Assembly (NCBI RefSeq): GCF_937616625.2
Contig: NC_065576.1
Coordinates: 34,932,628-34,996,627, forward strand
Source: Mercurialis annua
Lineage: Eukaryota; Streptophyta; Magnoliopsida; Malpighiales; Euphorbiaceae
Direction: 5' to 3'
Length of the DNA stretch: 64,000 bases
The notes under the pieces were generated by a model. It was not told the DNA's origin. It saw only the letters and a program-made list of their open reading frames with translations, and searched no databases. Below are positions 1 to 11,028 of the stretch, one piece after another (positions within the stretch are counted from its first letter, which is position 1; the number at the start of each line of letters is the position of its first letter). The translations under genes were made by a program, and so were the position numbers.

Positions 1-2114
1 TGCTTCAGGGTTCTACACTCTCTAGTCGTAGCCTTAGCGAAAAGAACACTATCATCAGCAAAAAACAAATGATTAATCTTAGGAGCACCCCTACAGATAC
101 GGCTACCAGTAATGTTGCCTGAACTTACCCCTTTTCGGAGGAGAGCTGACAAACCTTCCATACAGAACAGAAACAAGTATGGCGAGAGGGGATCGCCTTG
201 ACGGAGGCCTCTCTGAGGCTTGAGGAAGCCATGCGGCGTGCCATTGACAAGGAACGAGAAGGTAACTGATGAAATACAAGCTGAAATCAGCTTTACAAAA
301 TGCACAGGAAAACGCATTTTTAACATAACCTTCTCTAAGAAACACCATTCTACCCTGTCATAGGCCTTGCTCATGTCCATCTTGAGGGCTATAGAGCCTG
401 ATCTCCCTTGGGACCTTTTTGCCATAGAGTGGAACATCTCGAACGCAATGAGCGCATTGTCCGTAATCAGTCTCCCAGGCACAAACGCACTCTGCGACTC
501 ATGAATCAAGCTAGGGAGAACGATTTTCAGTCTATTGGCAAGAACCTTAGCAATCAACTTATACACAACATTGCAAAGACTGATGGGGCGGAGGTCCTTC
601 ATGGACTCAGGCGAGGCTTTCTTCGGGATCAATGTTATGAACGTATGGTTCATATTTTCAGGCATTGATCCTGTACGCAAAAAATCCAGAACACATTTAA
701 TCACCTCCCTACCAACAATATGCCAATAAGTGGTATAGAAGATAACAGGCTTGCCGTCAGGACCCGGCGCCTTAAGAGGACCCATATTCTTAAGAGCCAC
801 AAGAATCTCCTCCTCACCAAAAGGGCGCGTCAACATCTCAGCTTGCTCTTCCGAGAGAGCAGAATCAATACAATCAATAACTTCCCCCTGATTGGACGGC
901 CTTGCCGTAGTAAAGAGTTTTCGAAAATATTCAGAAACAACCACAGGAACAGCCTCCCCCGATCGCCAATTGCCAAGGTCATCACGGATTCTATAAATGG
1001 AGTTATTAGCCTTTCGGTTTGAAGCTTTATTGTGAAAGAATTTTGTGTTTCGATCCCCTTCTTTTAACCAGTCCGCTCTCGATCGTTGTTTCCACATTGT
1101 CTCCTCTTGGAGTAATAATTCATCAATCTCAGCATTCAAATGAAACATTCCTGACCGGGAAGCCTCAGAAACTGGTTTAGCCTGTACCTGTTTAAGCTCA
1201 TCCATTTTCTTTTTGATCTTTCGCCTCACACTCCCAAAATTCCGAAACGCCCAAGCCTTGAGACTTTCCCCACACGCATTGATTTTCTTCATCATCTCAT
1301 CCTGCCCGTAACCAGAATCGTTCCAAGCTGAAAAAACAGCAGCTTCACATTGATCGTGACGCAACCACATCTTCTCAAAACGATAAGGCTTAGCAGCCTT
1401 AATAATGGGTTCGTTCAGCGTATTCAAAAAAATTGGACAATGATCTGACCTCTGCCTCGCCAAATGGGAGACTCTCCATCCTAAAAAAGCTTCCTGCCAC
1501 TGCTCATTAGCTAAGAATCTGTCCAGACGGGCTTGGATATTCTGATCATCACTTCTCATGTTAGACCACGTAAATGTCGGACCTTCAAAGCCCAAATCCT
1601 CCACCTCAGCATCCTCTATGGCATTTCTAAAGCCATCAATCTCTCTCTGATCTCTGAGCCGGCCCCCTACCTTCTCAGAATGGAACAAACATAAGTTGAA
1701 GTCACCAAAAATGAGGAGAGGTCCTACATTAGCTGAACAAACTTGTCGTAATAAATCACACGTTCGCCATTTATGAGTCGACTCCGGCCAACCATAAACA
1801 CCAACACCAATCCATCGCAAATTAACTGACACATCAGTCGAAGAGAACACAATATGGTTATTGGAATAATCAATAATATCAACGTCAATATTTTTATTCC
1901 AAAACAGGATCAAACCACCTTTTCTTCCAATACAATCTACTGCAAATGAATTAAAAAACTGAAAACTCCTCTTAATGTTAACAAGCTCACTATCGACAAG
2001 CTTCGTTTCCATTAAAAAGAACAAATCCGGGGAATTATGATTAACATAATGTTTAATGGCCCGAACCGTCCAAGGATTCCCCGCACCTTGGACGTTCCAA
2101 CTAAGGAGTTTCAT
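1..2114 (-). CDS. LINE ORF2: endonuclease-reverse transcriptase, 3' end outside window
   Basis: Open for 704 codons from the ATG at 2112-2114 and still open at the window edge. An exonuclease-endonuclease-phosphatase fold fills residues 1-230: W6-N7, E36, the GDFN motif at 137-140 and S223-D224-H225, which are the metal-binding and catalytic positions of APE-type LINE nucleases. A linker with the WLKEGDRNTKFFH motif follows. The reverse transcriptase begins near residue 440, with KAPGPDG at 448-454, then LIPKK, LRPISLCNVVYK, the KMDMSKAYDRV catalytic-Asp region, GLRQGDPLSPYLF and the FADD catalytic box at 685-688. The thumb and any zf-RVT or RNase H domain are off-window. The frame was checked at three distant motifs and is continuous. 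It nicks target DNA and primes cDNA synthesis in the nucleus (family knowledge). Confidence 0.92.
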   Translation of the reverse strand, partial: MKLLSWNVQGAGNPWTVRAIKHYVNHNSPDLFFLMETKLVDSELVNIKRSFQFFNSFAVDCIGRKGGLILFWNKNIDVDIIDYSNNHIVFSSTDVSVNLRWIGVGVYGWPESTHKWRTCDLLRQVCSANVGPLLIFGDFNLCLFHSEKVGGRLRDQREIDGFRNAIEDAEVEDLGFEGPTFTWSNMRSDDQNIQARLDRFLANEQWQEAFLGWRVSHLARQRSDHCPIFLNTLNEPIIKAAKPYRFEKMWLRHDQCEAAVFSAWNDSGYGQDEMMKKINACGESLKAWAFRNFGSVRRKIKKKMDELKQVQAKPVSEASRSGMFHLNAEIDELLLQEETMWKQRSRADWLKEGDRNTKFFHNKASNRKANNSIYRIRDDLGNWRSGEAVPVVVSEYFRKLFTTARPSNQGEVIDCIDSALSEEQAEMLTRPFGEEEILVALKNMGPLKAPGPDGKPVIFYTTYWHIVGREVIKCVLDFLRTGSMPENMNHTFITLIPKKASPESMKDLRPISLCNVVYKLIAKVLANRLKIVLPSLIHESQSAFVPGRLITDNALIAFEMFHSMAKRSQGRSGSIALKMDMSKAYDRVEWCFLEKVMLKMRFPVHFVKLISACISSVTFSFLVNGTPHGFLKPQRGLRQGDPLSPYLFLFCMEGLSALLRKGVSSGNITGSRICRGAPKINHLFFADDSVLFAKATTRECRTLK

Positions 2115-3418
2115 TGCTTCCGGCGAGACTGCTTAACAGTCTCCGCCGATATCTCAAAATGGTCGAACTTATCCAACAACCCATCTCTCGCTTTCTTAGA
2201 GAAAAGGTTATTTGGATCAATGGAAATTTGGGCATCAGAGAGGGTTCGTTTCGAAACACCTCCCATGCTAGAGCACTCGCTGCCTCCTTCACCTTTCTTC
2301 TTCTGCCCCTTACTACGCGTCCATGTAGTTTTTTTCAGTGCTTTCCCACCTTCTTGTAAAGTATTGCACAGAATATCTGTGATTTGGCTAGAACTTTGCA
2401 CTTGCGAGACATTCACATCAACAAAACACTCACTATTAATAGCAGGACTGCTATTTCTGCCCATAATATCAACCATACCATCTTCCACCATTGGGCCTTT
2501 ATCTTTCTCAGCTTGGGCCTGTCCATCCACCACGTCAATAACATCATCTCTCCCCAAATTCAATTCCCTCCTGGCAGCTGGGGACTTGTTGGCATCAATA
2601 ACCTCAGTATTTTCATCATCTACTCTCCTATTCCGCCTGGTCTCGTGGTTATGTTTGAACCCATTCCTCTGTCCCATGAGTAAACGTTTTCTTGGAGTAC
2701 CTCGTAATACAGGACCATAGGGCCAATCATTAACCTCCGTCTCATCAGGCTTTGTTTCGCATTCACCGACCGTATGGTCTAGATACCCGCACCAATAGCA
2801 GAAGTTGAGAATTCTTTCATATTTAAAAGAAATCCAACATTGCTCCCCCACCGGGTTAATAACCTTTGTGCCTCTTATCAGTGGCTTTGTAACATCGATC
2901 ATCACCCTTACCCTGCAGTATCTGTTCCATGATCCATCCGCTTCACTATTCCATTCGATAATGGTACCAACCTTACTGCATATCTTTCTTATTGCAGCCT
3001 GCCCCCTACAATTCAACGGTAGGTCATAGATACGAATCCACATCGGACACAGCGATAATCTCATATTATTAGGTTGCATATTGCCAACCATGGGTTCAAA
3101 TATTATTAATTGTTTATCGAAGTGCCACGGGGCCTCATCTAACACCCTAGCCCTGTCTGTCTTAGAGAGAAATTCACAAACAAATAAGTTATCCCCAATA
3201 TCTCTCATCTCAAAGCCCTTCGCCATCCTCCACGCACTCGTAAGCGCGTTACGCATATGATTCAGATTGTAGGGTTTTTTTGTGAGTAGCTTTCTCACTA
3301 GGCTGAGATCAACCTTATTCTCAATCTCTTCGTCAACAACGTCTTCTAGATTGATGACTGAACACTCCTCCTCCGTAAGCCTTAGGTTGGCGTATAAGTC
3401 TGCCAACTCTCCTTCCAT
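2111..3418 (-). CDS. LINE ORF1: DUF4283 / CCHC zinc-knuckle nucleic-acid-binding protein
   Basis: The product is 435 aa from the ATG at 3416-3418; an in-frame TTG lies 10 codons upstream but the ATG, followed by MEGELADLYA, matches the usual start of this family. A DUF4283 domain occupies roughly residues 35-200, with the conserved W and RIYDLP stretches. A CX2CX4HX4C knuckle follows at residues 207-220 (C207, C210, H215, C220). The C-terminal third is polar and rich in K, R, E and D, as expected of an ORF1 tail. ORF1 proteins coat LINE RNA to form the transposition particle (family knowledge). The stop codon TGA overlaps the ORF2 ATG in the tetranucleotide ATGA at 2111-2114, so ORF2 is probably translated by termination-reinitiation. 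The reading frame is intact. Confidence 0.88.
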   Translation of the reverse strand: MEGELADLYANLRLTEEECSVINLEDVVDEEIENKVDLSLVRKLLTKKPYNLNHMRNALTSAWRMAKGFEMRDIGDNLFVCEFLSKTDRARVLDEAPWHFDKQLIIFEPMVGNMQPNNMRLSLCPMWIRIYDLPLNCRGQAAIRKICSKVGTIIEWNSEADGSWNRYCRVRVMIDVTKPLIRGTKVINPVGEQCWISFKYERILNFCYWCGYLDHTVGECETKPDETEVNDWPYGPVLRGTPRKRLLMGQRNGFKHNHETRRNRRVDDENTEVIDANKSPAARRELNLGRDDVIDVVDGQAQAEKDKGPMVEDGMVDIMGRNSSPAINSECFVDVNVSQVQSSSQITDILCNTLQEGGKALKKTTWTRSKGQKKKGEGGSECSSMGGVSKRTLSDAQISIDPNNLFSKKARDGLLDKFDHFEISAETVKQSRRKQ

Positions 3419-3565
3419 GGTACTCTCCGCAATCAAAAGAACTAGCAAACAAGCAAACCAGAAAAACGGAACTAGCCCGATCAGAAGCTTCAGAACGAAG
3501 AGAAAACCTTCAATCGTGAAGAAAAAAACCCTAACCCTAGAGAACTAGGGTAGAGAAAAGAGCTC

Positions 3566-5354
3566 CACAAAAATAGGGAGAGTCTGACACTTTTTTCTAC
3601 CTTTCTTTATCGGCGGTCTATGCTAATTAATATGGATCACTTCTTTTTCTTTATTCATTTTGGATTTTTGTGGGGTCAAAATGGGTCCCTTACTATGAAC
3701 CTATTATCTGAGCCCCCAGCTAGGATTATTGTCCTTGCTTGGTCATTCGACGGCCCCACTTTTTCAGCCCACGTGTCGTCCAACAGCATGCTTAACTGTC
3801 AATACTCTTCCTGTACTGTCGTTTTTGTCGACAACACAGAGACCCCATTTCTTGTCACTAATAATTATTTTAATTTCGAAAACACATGTGAAATATGTTA
3901 CGGAATAAAATTGTAAATATTCACAAATTAATTGAAATATTTACTAATGACTATTATACACTCAAGAAGTTTGTTTATTTTGATTTGTATTAAAATATCT
4001 TTTTTTTTAATAATTAAGAGGAGAGAGCGCGCTTGTAGAAGAAATTGACCCCATAAATTTAATAATTTAATATTTATTGTTTATACTATTTGAGATACAG
4101 TTCGTTGGCTAAAAGATATTATTACTTAATTATTGTTTAAATATATATATCACATGTAATTTAGTAGTTTCATATTGCAAAAAACGTGCTGGAAATTATC
4201 TAATTCTACTAAAATCTCACAATATTCAGAATTTCATTTTATAGTAGAAAAAATGAAAAAAATAAATTTTCAAAACTGAAAGGGCTTCTAGAAAATAAAA
4301 TTTCAGTGATAAAGTATACGTTTAGTATCCCCAAGACCATATCGGTAGTCTTTTAATTTTGTTAAAATAGCACAACGTTAAAATATCATTTTCTAACAAA
4401 ACAACGTAAATATATGAATTTTAATTTGAAACTTATTTTGTTAAATTCAATCTGGTTGTTTTATAATTCACTTAAAATTATATAATTTTAAGAATTTTCT
4501 TTATTGTTTAAAAATAAAATTAATTTCATCCGAAAGTCCTAAAAGTGACTCTAAAAAGATTTTGTAAATGAACTGGTGCATAAAATAATTTTTTTTGTGC
4601 GGGAGGCACAATGTAAAAAAAATTTAGTTTTACCAAAATGGCAAAACATTAAACATTTTACTTTCTAGCATAAAACAATGAGGAGTTTATTTTTAAACAA
4701 TTAATATATTTAAAATAATTTAGTATATGCCATAATTTAAGTCGACTTTAAACTACTAATGTTTACTCTTGAGGCGAGTTCGAGCTACTTGTCTTCAATT
4801 TCAAACTTTGAGCGAGTATGAATTAAAGAGGTTCGTCTTGTAAGACTAAACCAACCTCTTATATATTTGAATGCATTCTTTTTTTAGGAGATACTTGCAA
4901 TGTATTAATATGATCATTAATTTTTTAATAATATTTTTTTTATTATTAAACTTGAGCTCGGATTTGAGTAGCTTGGACATCGACCTTTGATCAGACTTGA
5001 AAATTTTAAGACCATTCAAACTTTCGCCTCATACGGCTCCTCTAGAGATGAACGTTTGTCCAGTCCCGACTTGTGAGATTGTATAAGACATTTGACCTCG
5101 AATTTGACATAAATCAGGATTGACGTTCGTTTACACCTTTAAGTACGATGTCACTATATTGTTTGAAACAAATGGATAATCATCGGAATACTATAATATT
5201 TTAATAATATAATAAGAAATTTATTAAAAGTGCTAGTATTACTATGAGTTAATCTTTATTTTTTTTTTGAAATCACTTTTATATTTATTGTAATAAAAAA
5301 AAGAGAATCTTTCAAAATTACAACAAAATTGGTCTCCATTTTCAGCCTTTACAA
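3566..5354. other. AT-rich intergenic DNA, no gene seen
   Basis: No convincing ORF, RNA gene or terminal repeat was found. The sequence is AT-rich with homopolymer runs. Short CTCGAG/GAGCTCG-type stretches near 4770-5060 resemble old repeat debris but cannot be classified by eye. Confidence 0.5.
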
Positions 5355-5418
5355 TAAAAGTAAGTTTTATTTCATGAGTACCACCATTTAAAATAAAATT
5401 ACACTAGCACCATATGCG

Positions 5419-5539
5419 CTGATGTCAGCGTTCCACGCTGACATCGGCGCGCGTCAGTAGGTCTGACGCAGTTGCTTTGTGCAACTGCTCACATAACCCA
5501 AATTCATGTTAGCAGGTGCTTGGTGCACCTGCTAACATG
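5419..5539. repeat. Left hairpin cluster of the putative element
   Basis: Three or four adjacent inverted repeats. One has 10-bp arms at 5421-5430 and 5436-5445. A second pairs GCAGTTGC (5469-5476) with GCAACTGC (5481-5488). A third has perfect 15-bp arms at 5505-5519 and 5525-5539 around a 5-nt loop. All arms are GC-rich in otherwise AT-rich DNA. Confidence 0.85.
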
Positions 5540-5904
5540 TTTTTTTTATTATTATTTGTTTTTTAAATAATAAAATAATTTTTTTAATTTTAAAATATTA
5601 ATCTGAACTTTAATTTTAAAAATTTTAATTTTAATTTGAAGAAAAATAGATTTATTAAATTTTAAAAATATATAAATAATATAATTTTTAAAAATATAAT
5701 TTTATAAATTATATACCGAATACATTATTGATACATACCGACCACATGTCCGATACATGAATAAATATATTTTTTATGTATAAATTATGTATCATAGATG
5801 TATCAAATATGTATAAAAAGTATATATGCAATACATATAATAAAACTATATCTAATAAAACTTAAAAAAGATGTATATAAAATAAGAAAAATGGATTAAA
5901 TGAT

Positions 5905-6345
5905 CGAATATGTACCAAAAATATATCAGAGACATAGAAATATCAAATTATATCATATGTGTATCAAACATGTATCAAACATGTATCAAATATATATCGG
6001 ATATGTATCAAATATGTATAAAACATGTATTGAAAAAATATCAAATTTGTAACGGAAATGTATCAAATATGTATAAAAATATATATAATAAAATTTTAAG
6101 AAAAATGTATAAAAATATGAAAAAATATCTATCATGTATAAATTATATATCAAATATGAAAAGTATATATATCATGTATAATTACGATATGTATTAAATA
6201 TGTATCGGAGATGTATCCATCTTTTAAAATATAATAACAAACGGATCGAACTAGTCAAAAATCTCCGAACAATCTAAATTATATATTAGAGATGTAGCAA
6301 ATATGTATCGGAGATGTATCGTATATGTATCTAATATGTATTAAA
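5905..6345. repeat. 11-bp minisatellite, ATGTATCAAAT-type
   Basis: Tandem imperfect units of 11 bp with consensus close to TATGTATCAAA or CATGTATCAAA, variants ending CGGA, clearest from 5955 to 6075 and again from 6180 to 6345. Because three units make 33 nt, one frame yields an apparent periodic peptide. This is a by-product of the repeat and not a gene. Similar ATGTATC words begin upstream near 5735. Confidence 0.85.
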
Positions 6346-6551
6346 AAAATTCGAGATATGTCAAATTAAATGTTTAATTATTTTTTAGTTTTTAACATAA
6401 TATGACAATATCTATTCAAATATCTCAAACATAAAATTAATATTTCTAAAATTTTATGTAAAATAAAATATTTTTAATACGTCATATTTATAAAATATAT
6501 AAATAAATTAATGATTTAAGTTTTTTTAAATATTTAATATAAATATTTAAC

Positions 6552-6553
<2 letters not shown>

Positions 6554-6584
<31 letters not shown>
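6554..6584. repeat. (TA)n microsatellite
   Basis: An uninterrupted run of alternating T and A within the AT-rich core of the putative hairpin-ended element. Confidence 0.95.
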
Positions 6585-6589
<5 letters not shown>

Positions 6590-6660
6590 TATAAATATAC
6601 ATTATATAATTTAAAAAGTGTATGAGGACCTTTGAAAAAAAGGTCCTCATTTATGTGTTA

Positions 6661-6766
6661 TGGGAAACAGGTGCACCATGCACCTGTTTCCCAAAAAATC
6701 GTGTAACAGGTGCATGGTGCACCTGTTTCACGCGTCAGCAGGCCTGACGCGCGTCAGGCCTGCTGA
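6661..6766. repeat. Right hairpin cluster, including a 32-bp perfect palindrome
   Basis: A 14-15-bp stem pairs 6661-6675 with 6679-6693 around a 3-nt loop. A second CAGGTGCA/TGCACCTG hairpin lies at about 6706-6729. A perfect 32-bp palindrome occupies 6735-6766, with arms TCAGCAGGCCTGACGC and GCGTCAGGCCTGCTGA and no loop. The CAGGTGCACC arm sequence is shared with the left cluster, linking both as ends of one element. Confidence 0.88.
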
Positions 6767-6870
6767 AAATGGGGGTTTAAAAAAAAAACAATAATAAATG
6801 AGGATTTAGTAGGACACGTGTGGATTAATAGGAAAAGGTGGTGTTGGATGAAATAAAACACTCATACATG

Positions 6871-7314
6871 GTAACAAAGTAAACAAATTTAATAAAATTG
6901 CATTGTGTGAAAAGTGGAGTCTTTTTTCTTACTTTCTTATTATTTTCTCTAAAAAGAATAATTATTTAAACTTTGTTTTATTTCGAGCTAAATAATAGTA
7001 ATTTCAACATTCAAGAAGAATTTATAAAATTAACTAAAATAATGGTTAGAATAAATAAATATTGGCATTACTATTTAAATATATTAAATTTATCAATTCA
7101 TTAAAAATATAATATTTACTAGTTATTAATGCTGTATACTTAATCTTAATTTGATTAAACCAGGAATTACTAAATATTTGTAATTTTTTTATATAGATAA
7201 AAATAACTTGTAGTTTAGATCTAAATATGTCATAAATTAGATATATATTATTTACTAAAAAATAATTTTATATTTGATTTTTAATATATTTTAAAATAAG
7301 TGATAAGGAATTAT
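6871..7314. other. AT-rich spacer, nothing recognised
   Basis: No ORF, repeat boundary or RNA gene stands out between the hairpin-ended element and the first piece of the split LINE. Confidence 0.5.
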
Positions 7315-7548
7315 GGCAATTTTCCGGCTAGTTTGAACACGGTTTTTTTGGTATTATAACCAAAAATCATAGGTGTCTCGAATGTTGCAGATTTTAGACC
7401 TATAAATTCGATTAATGGATTAGTCTTTAAGATTTTTTCGATTAGACTGGCTCCTACTCTTCCTTTCATCATTTCAAATAATCATTATGGATTTGTTAGA
7501 GGTAAAAATATTCATAATTGTCATATTATTACTTCAGAGCTAATTCAC
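7315..7548 (+). pseudogene. LINE reverse transcriptase fragment, piece 1 of 3
   Basis: Read on the plus strand, the end of this stretch encodes SNNHYGFVRGKNIHN followed by a CHIITSELIH-like segment, which is the RT finger/palm region (cf. QFGFVRGRxIxDN of plant LINEs). Upstream codons are degraded with stops and frameshifts, and the 5' part of ORF2 and all of ORF1 are missing, so this is a 5'-truncated copy. The reading frame stops abruptly at a 5-bp TTCAC duplication where an LTR was inserted, and resumes at 13917. Confidence 0.75.
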
Positions 7549-7649
7549 TATCACGATCCAATTTTATATATCGTGACCGGCGCTAGGATATGGGAGTGGT
7601 AGCTCTGAAACTCGTAGCTAGCCTCGCAGATAAAGATACAACACAAATA

Positions 7650-7674
7650 AATATATATATATATATATATATAT
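7650..7674. repeat. (TA)n microsatellite
   Basis: A simple AT dinucleotide run within the solo LTR. Confidence 0.95.
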
Positions 7675-10600
7675 AACCGACGCTCGAATTTAAGTATATC
7701 AGTTATACCAACAGCAATATAATAATGCTCGGCTCAACAACGAGACTCCAACAACGTAACGTGTATAAATAGCAATCAATCCAAAGTAATATCATGCTAA
7801 CAAGTATATAATATTGATAACAGTCAGACCAATCCGACAAACCATAAGTGTATACTAATATAAAAGACATTTACTAATACTACTGCAGTCTAAGAGTTAA
7901 ATAGTTTTGACATCTTTTTATAAATAAAAGAAGACCTGCAAAAGAAAGTGAAAACCGGAGATTAATCAGGTGCGCTCAAAATCATAAACCTGGAAATGAG
8001 GAAACAACGGGGGTCAAATATAGTGAGATGAGTTCATGCTACCATTTGCATTTATTAAGTGAAAATCCTTTAAAACACTTAAAAAATTGTATCATTATGG
8101 ATAATCATTGAAACCCTAAATCACAAATATTTAAAACCAATTGTCGTGACGGTGAGACGTATCTCCGTAATCGATCTCCGACTACCACATAAATAAATCA
8201 CTTGAGTCCCGGGAGGCATATCTTTCACCAGCGCCCTTACTAAGGCTAGACGAATCTCTAACTTACCTCAAATACGCAATCTCGATTATGCCCATCGAGT
8301 AGCTCATTCTAATTCAGATCCATAATTTCAAAAACAGTTCAAAAGCTGCGTATACAATATATATACAAAATATACAATTTACTTAATAAAACGGTAAATA
8401 ACAATACAAACTCACTGCTTGTGAAAATCCCTGAATATCCTGGCAAGCAATTAGACTTGGTTCGACTCAAAAGCACGAGAAGTTGATGGGTATAAGAAAT
8501 AAAACATAAGTTAAAATCAATATCGACCCTAACTCTAAAGAGTACTAGACACCACATAACACTAGCACAACACCAAATCAATGCCAACACATAAGCCAAA
8601 CACAGAGTAAACACACATATATACAATACATAGCCAAAGTCATATCGAGTTCCCACTTTGAAACCATAATCCAGAATACAGTTTAAATAACTTAGTTAAA
8701 AACAATAACCCAAGTTAAAATCCAAAGTGGTGAGTCAACCGAGTTATTATAACTGTCAAACTTCTTCTCACAAATTGGGCGACCCAAGTCTAACCCAAAC
8801 AAAACATCAAACCAAAGAGAAACCAAAGTATTAAACCTTTGGAAAGCAAGGAACTAAAAAAACAGTTCAATAATCCAAATATGGCAAAATGCCCACCAAG
8901 TGTTTGATAAAAGTCTCCAAAGGACAAATACAACCAATTAAACAAAATAACAATTTGCAATAGCGCTAACATGCTTAATAATCATATCTTCACAACACAT
9001 GCGATAGCCAAACAATTGAAACCCAATAACATGCCTTTCACCAAACTAGACCAATAAAGCATTCATAACAATTAATCCAAAATCAAGTCTAAACATGCAT
9101 CGCTTAACCCAACACTTAAGATCAGATAATAAACATATCACAGTCTATAATATGACAACAACTCAGATCTTAAGTCATTACAAAGCATCGAATCCGAAAT
9201 CAAAATATTTTAGCTTATAACTAGTTAGTTTGCAAAATAAGTCAACACGTACCAAAGAAATTATGATTCAAATATCCCATCTTATTTAGATCAGTAGTAT
9301 ATCATACATATGTATAATATTCCAAAACAACTCAGATCTAATCTCATGCCAAATTCACTTAATCAAACAATTACGCAATTTCGCTAGAAATTGTCTAAAT
9401 ATGCCAATCGATACAAATCATGCATCCAACGAATCAAAATACGTAACCACCGCAATATCCCATATTTTTTTTGGCTTATTCGGAAGAATTGTCGGTAATA
9501 ATTTGAGTCGTTTGTTAATTAGGTCGTGGTTCGATTCGCGTTCAAATTGTGTTGAGTCAGTTTGACCCATGAGTTATTTAAAACCCATGCAAAATGCAAA
9601 ACCCATACAAAATATGCAAAGCCCATGCAAAATGCAAAGCCCGTGCAAAATGCATAGTGTTAAGTTGCTCATGCTATTGAAACTCAGCAGTACGCAATCT
9701 TTCCTTGTATACTTAGGTTATTTTTAAACCGTTTTAAAACCTAAAACTTCATACTTCATATTCAGCATACCCTAACCGTCATTCTCTATCTAATTCCTTG
9801 AAAATTTTCACACTAAATCGCTCTCCAATTTTCTATCAAACGGGAAGAATTCATCACGTCTAATTTCAGTTTTGTTCAATATCATCATGTTCCGTTTCTT
9901 AGCTCGTTCTCTTTCGTTTTAGCATTGAATTGAGATCCGTTTCCTCGCTGCTGTAGTTCACATCATCCTCTTCAGTCCCGAAGTTTTAGGAATTGAATTC
10001 GGTACGTTCAATCTTTCCGTTTAAGCGCCGTTGCGATTCACCGTTTTTGATAATAATGGTTGTGTTCCTTGTCTTGGTTACTACCGTTTTGTTCAAATAT
10101 AATTTGTTGATTGTTCATTCTATTCTACTAAGATTTTGCTTGTTATTTGAGATCATAGAATTTATTCATTATTGTTAGTTATGGTATTATTCAATCGATT
10201 ACGATTCACGTCGGTTTTGATTTCTGTCTTGGCTGCTCTCTCCGTCATGTATATGGCTGTTCATATTCATAATTTCAATTGATTATCCTCAATGATATAG
10301 GCTTATGAAATCTAAAATGTATGGCTTAATTTCATTACTTGTTTCTCTTGTTCATGCCGTTGTCCCTGTTGATTGTCTATGTGACTTTGAGTAATGTTAG
10401 CTGAGATTGCTATGTTACTTTTAATGTTAAGGAACTTAATGGGTACTGTTGACTTGGATTTGAATGCTGGAAATGTTGGTATTGTTACTATGAGGTTATA
10501 TTGTTAGGTTTAATAGGAATTGTTTATTAATTGATGCTTGAATGTGGAAATTGCTTAATGCTTTGGCTTGTTGGCAGCATTTTTGGTTTTCAAATTGTTT

Positions 10601-10701
10601 AGATAATGTACTTGTGTTTTGATTGGTCGGTTTGTTCAAATGTGGTGTTGGCCATTTGTTCACTTTTTGTAGTTAATTATTTCTAATGAACATTTTAAAA
10701 T

Positions 10702-11028
10702 GGCTTAATGGCGTAAAAAATCATAAACTTTAGCGTGTTTTGCAAATTTAACATAAACTATCAATTTTGGCAAATTAAATCACAAACTTTTGATTTTTTG
10801 CAATTTTAGCACCGATCAATTTTCCTTCAAAAAAATAGAGAAAAATGCTGATGTGGATGCCGGAATAGTGGTTATTCCGGTGTACACATCAGCATTTTTT
10901 TCACGAAAAATTGCTTGGTGATAAAATTGCCAAAAATCAAAAGTTTGTGTATTAATTTGCCAAAATTGAAAGTTTATGTTAAATTTGCAAAACACGCTAA
11001 AGTTTGTGATTTTTTACGCAATTAAGCC
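10702..11028. mobile_element. Mutator-like foldback MITE, 9-bp TSD TTTTAAAAT
   Basis: The 327-bp element has two long inverted arms of over 110 bp beginning GGCTTAAT and continuing with GCGTAAAAAATCA, GCGTGTTTTGCAAATTTAACA and a later CAATTTTGGCAAATTAA block. The arms surround a short GC-richer centre that itself folds (GCTGATGTG and CACATCAGC). A perfect 9-bp duplication TTTTAAAAT flanks it at 10693-10701 and 11029-11037. Long TIRs plus a 9-bp TSD are the hallmark of MULE-derived MITEs. There is no transposase. Confidence 0.9.

Larger units (their letters stand above)
1..3565 (-). mobile_element. L1-type LINE retrotransposon, 5' portion, coding-intact, cut by window start
   Basis: A non-LTR retrotransposon read on the minus strand: 5' UTR (about 3419-3565), ORF1 (DUF4283 plus zinc knuckle), then ORF2 (endonuclease and reverse transcriptase). 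Both ORFs are open with no frameshift or stop over about 3.4 kb, which points to a young copy. The 3' end (rest of RT, possible RNase H, poly-A) lies outside the window. The 5' boundary is set where ORF1-linked, C/T-rich leader sequence gives way to AT-rich DNA near 3565. No target-site duplication can be tested because the other end is missing. The family is plant L1-clade LINE, judged from domain order. Confidence 0.9.
5355..6870. mobile_element. Putative non-autonomous element with hairpin-rich ends and internal 11-bp minisatellite
   Basis: About 1.5 kb bounded by inverted-repeat-like flanks: GTTTTATTTCAT followed a few bases later by CCACC on the left (about 5362-5385), and the complement on the right (about 6836-6860). 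Inside each end is a stack of strong hairpins containing CAGGTGCACC or GCGTCAG arms. The middle (about 5740-6350) is an AT-rich tandem repeat. There is no transposase ORF. The layout suggests a foldback or MITE-like DNA element, but no clean target-site duplication was found, so the class is unresolved. Confidence 0.5.

Noticed and set aside
3526..3545. Telomere-like AACCCTAACCCTAG
   Set aside because: Only about two units and in the LINE 5' leader; not a telomeric array.
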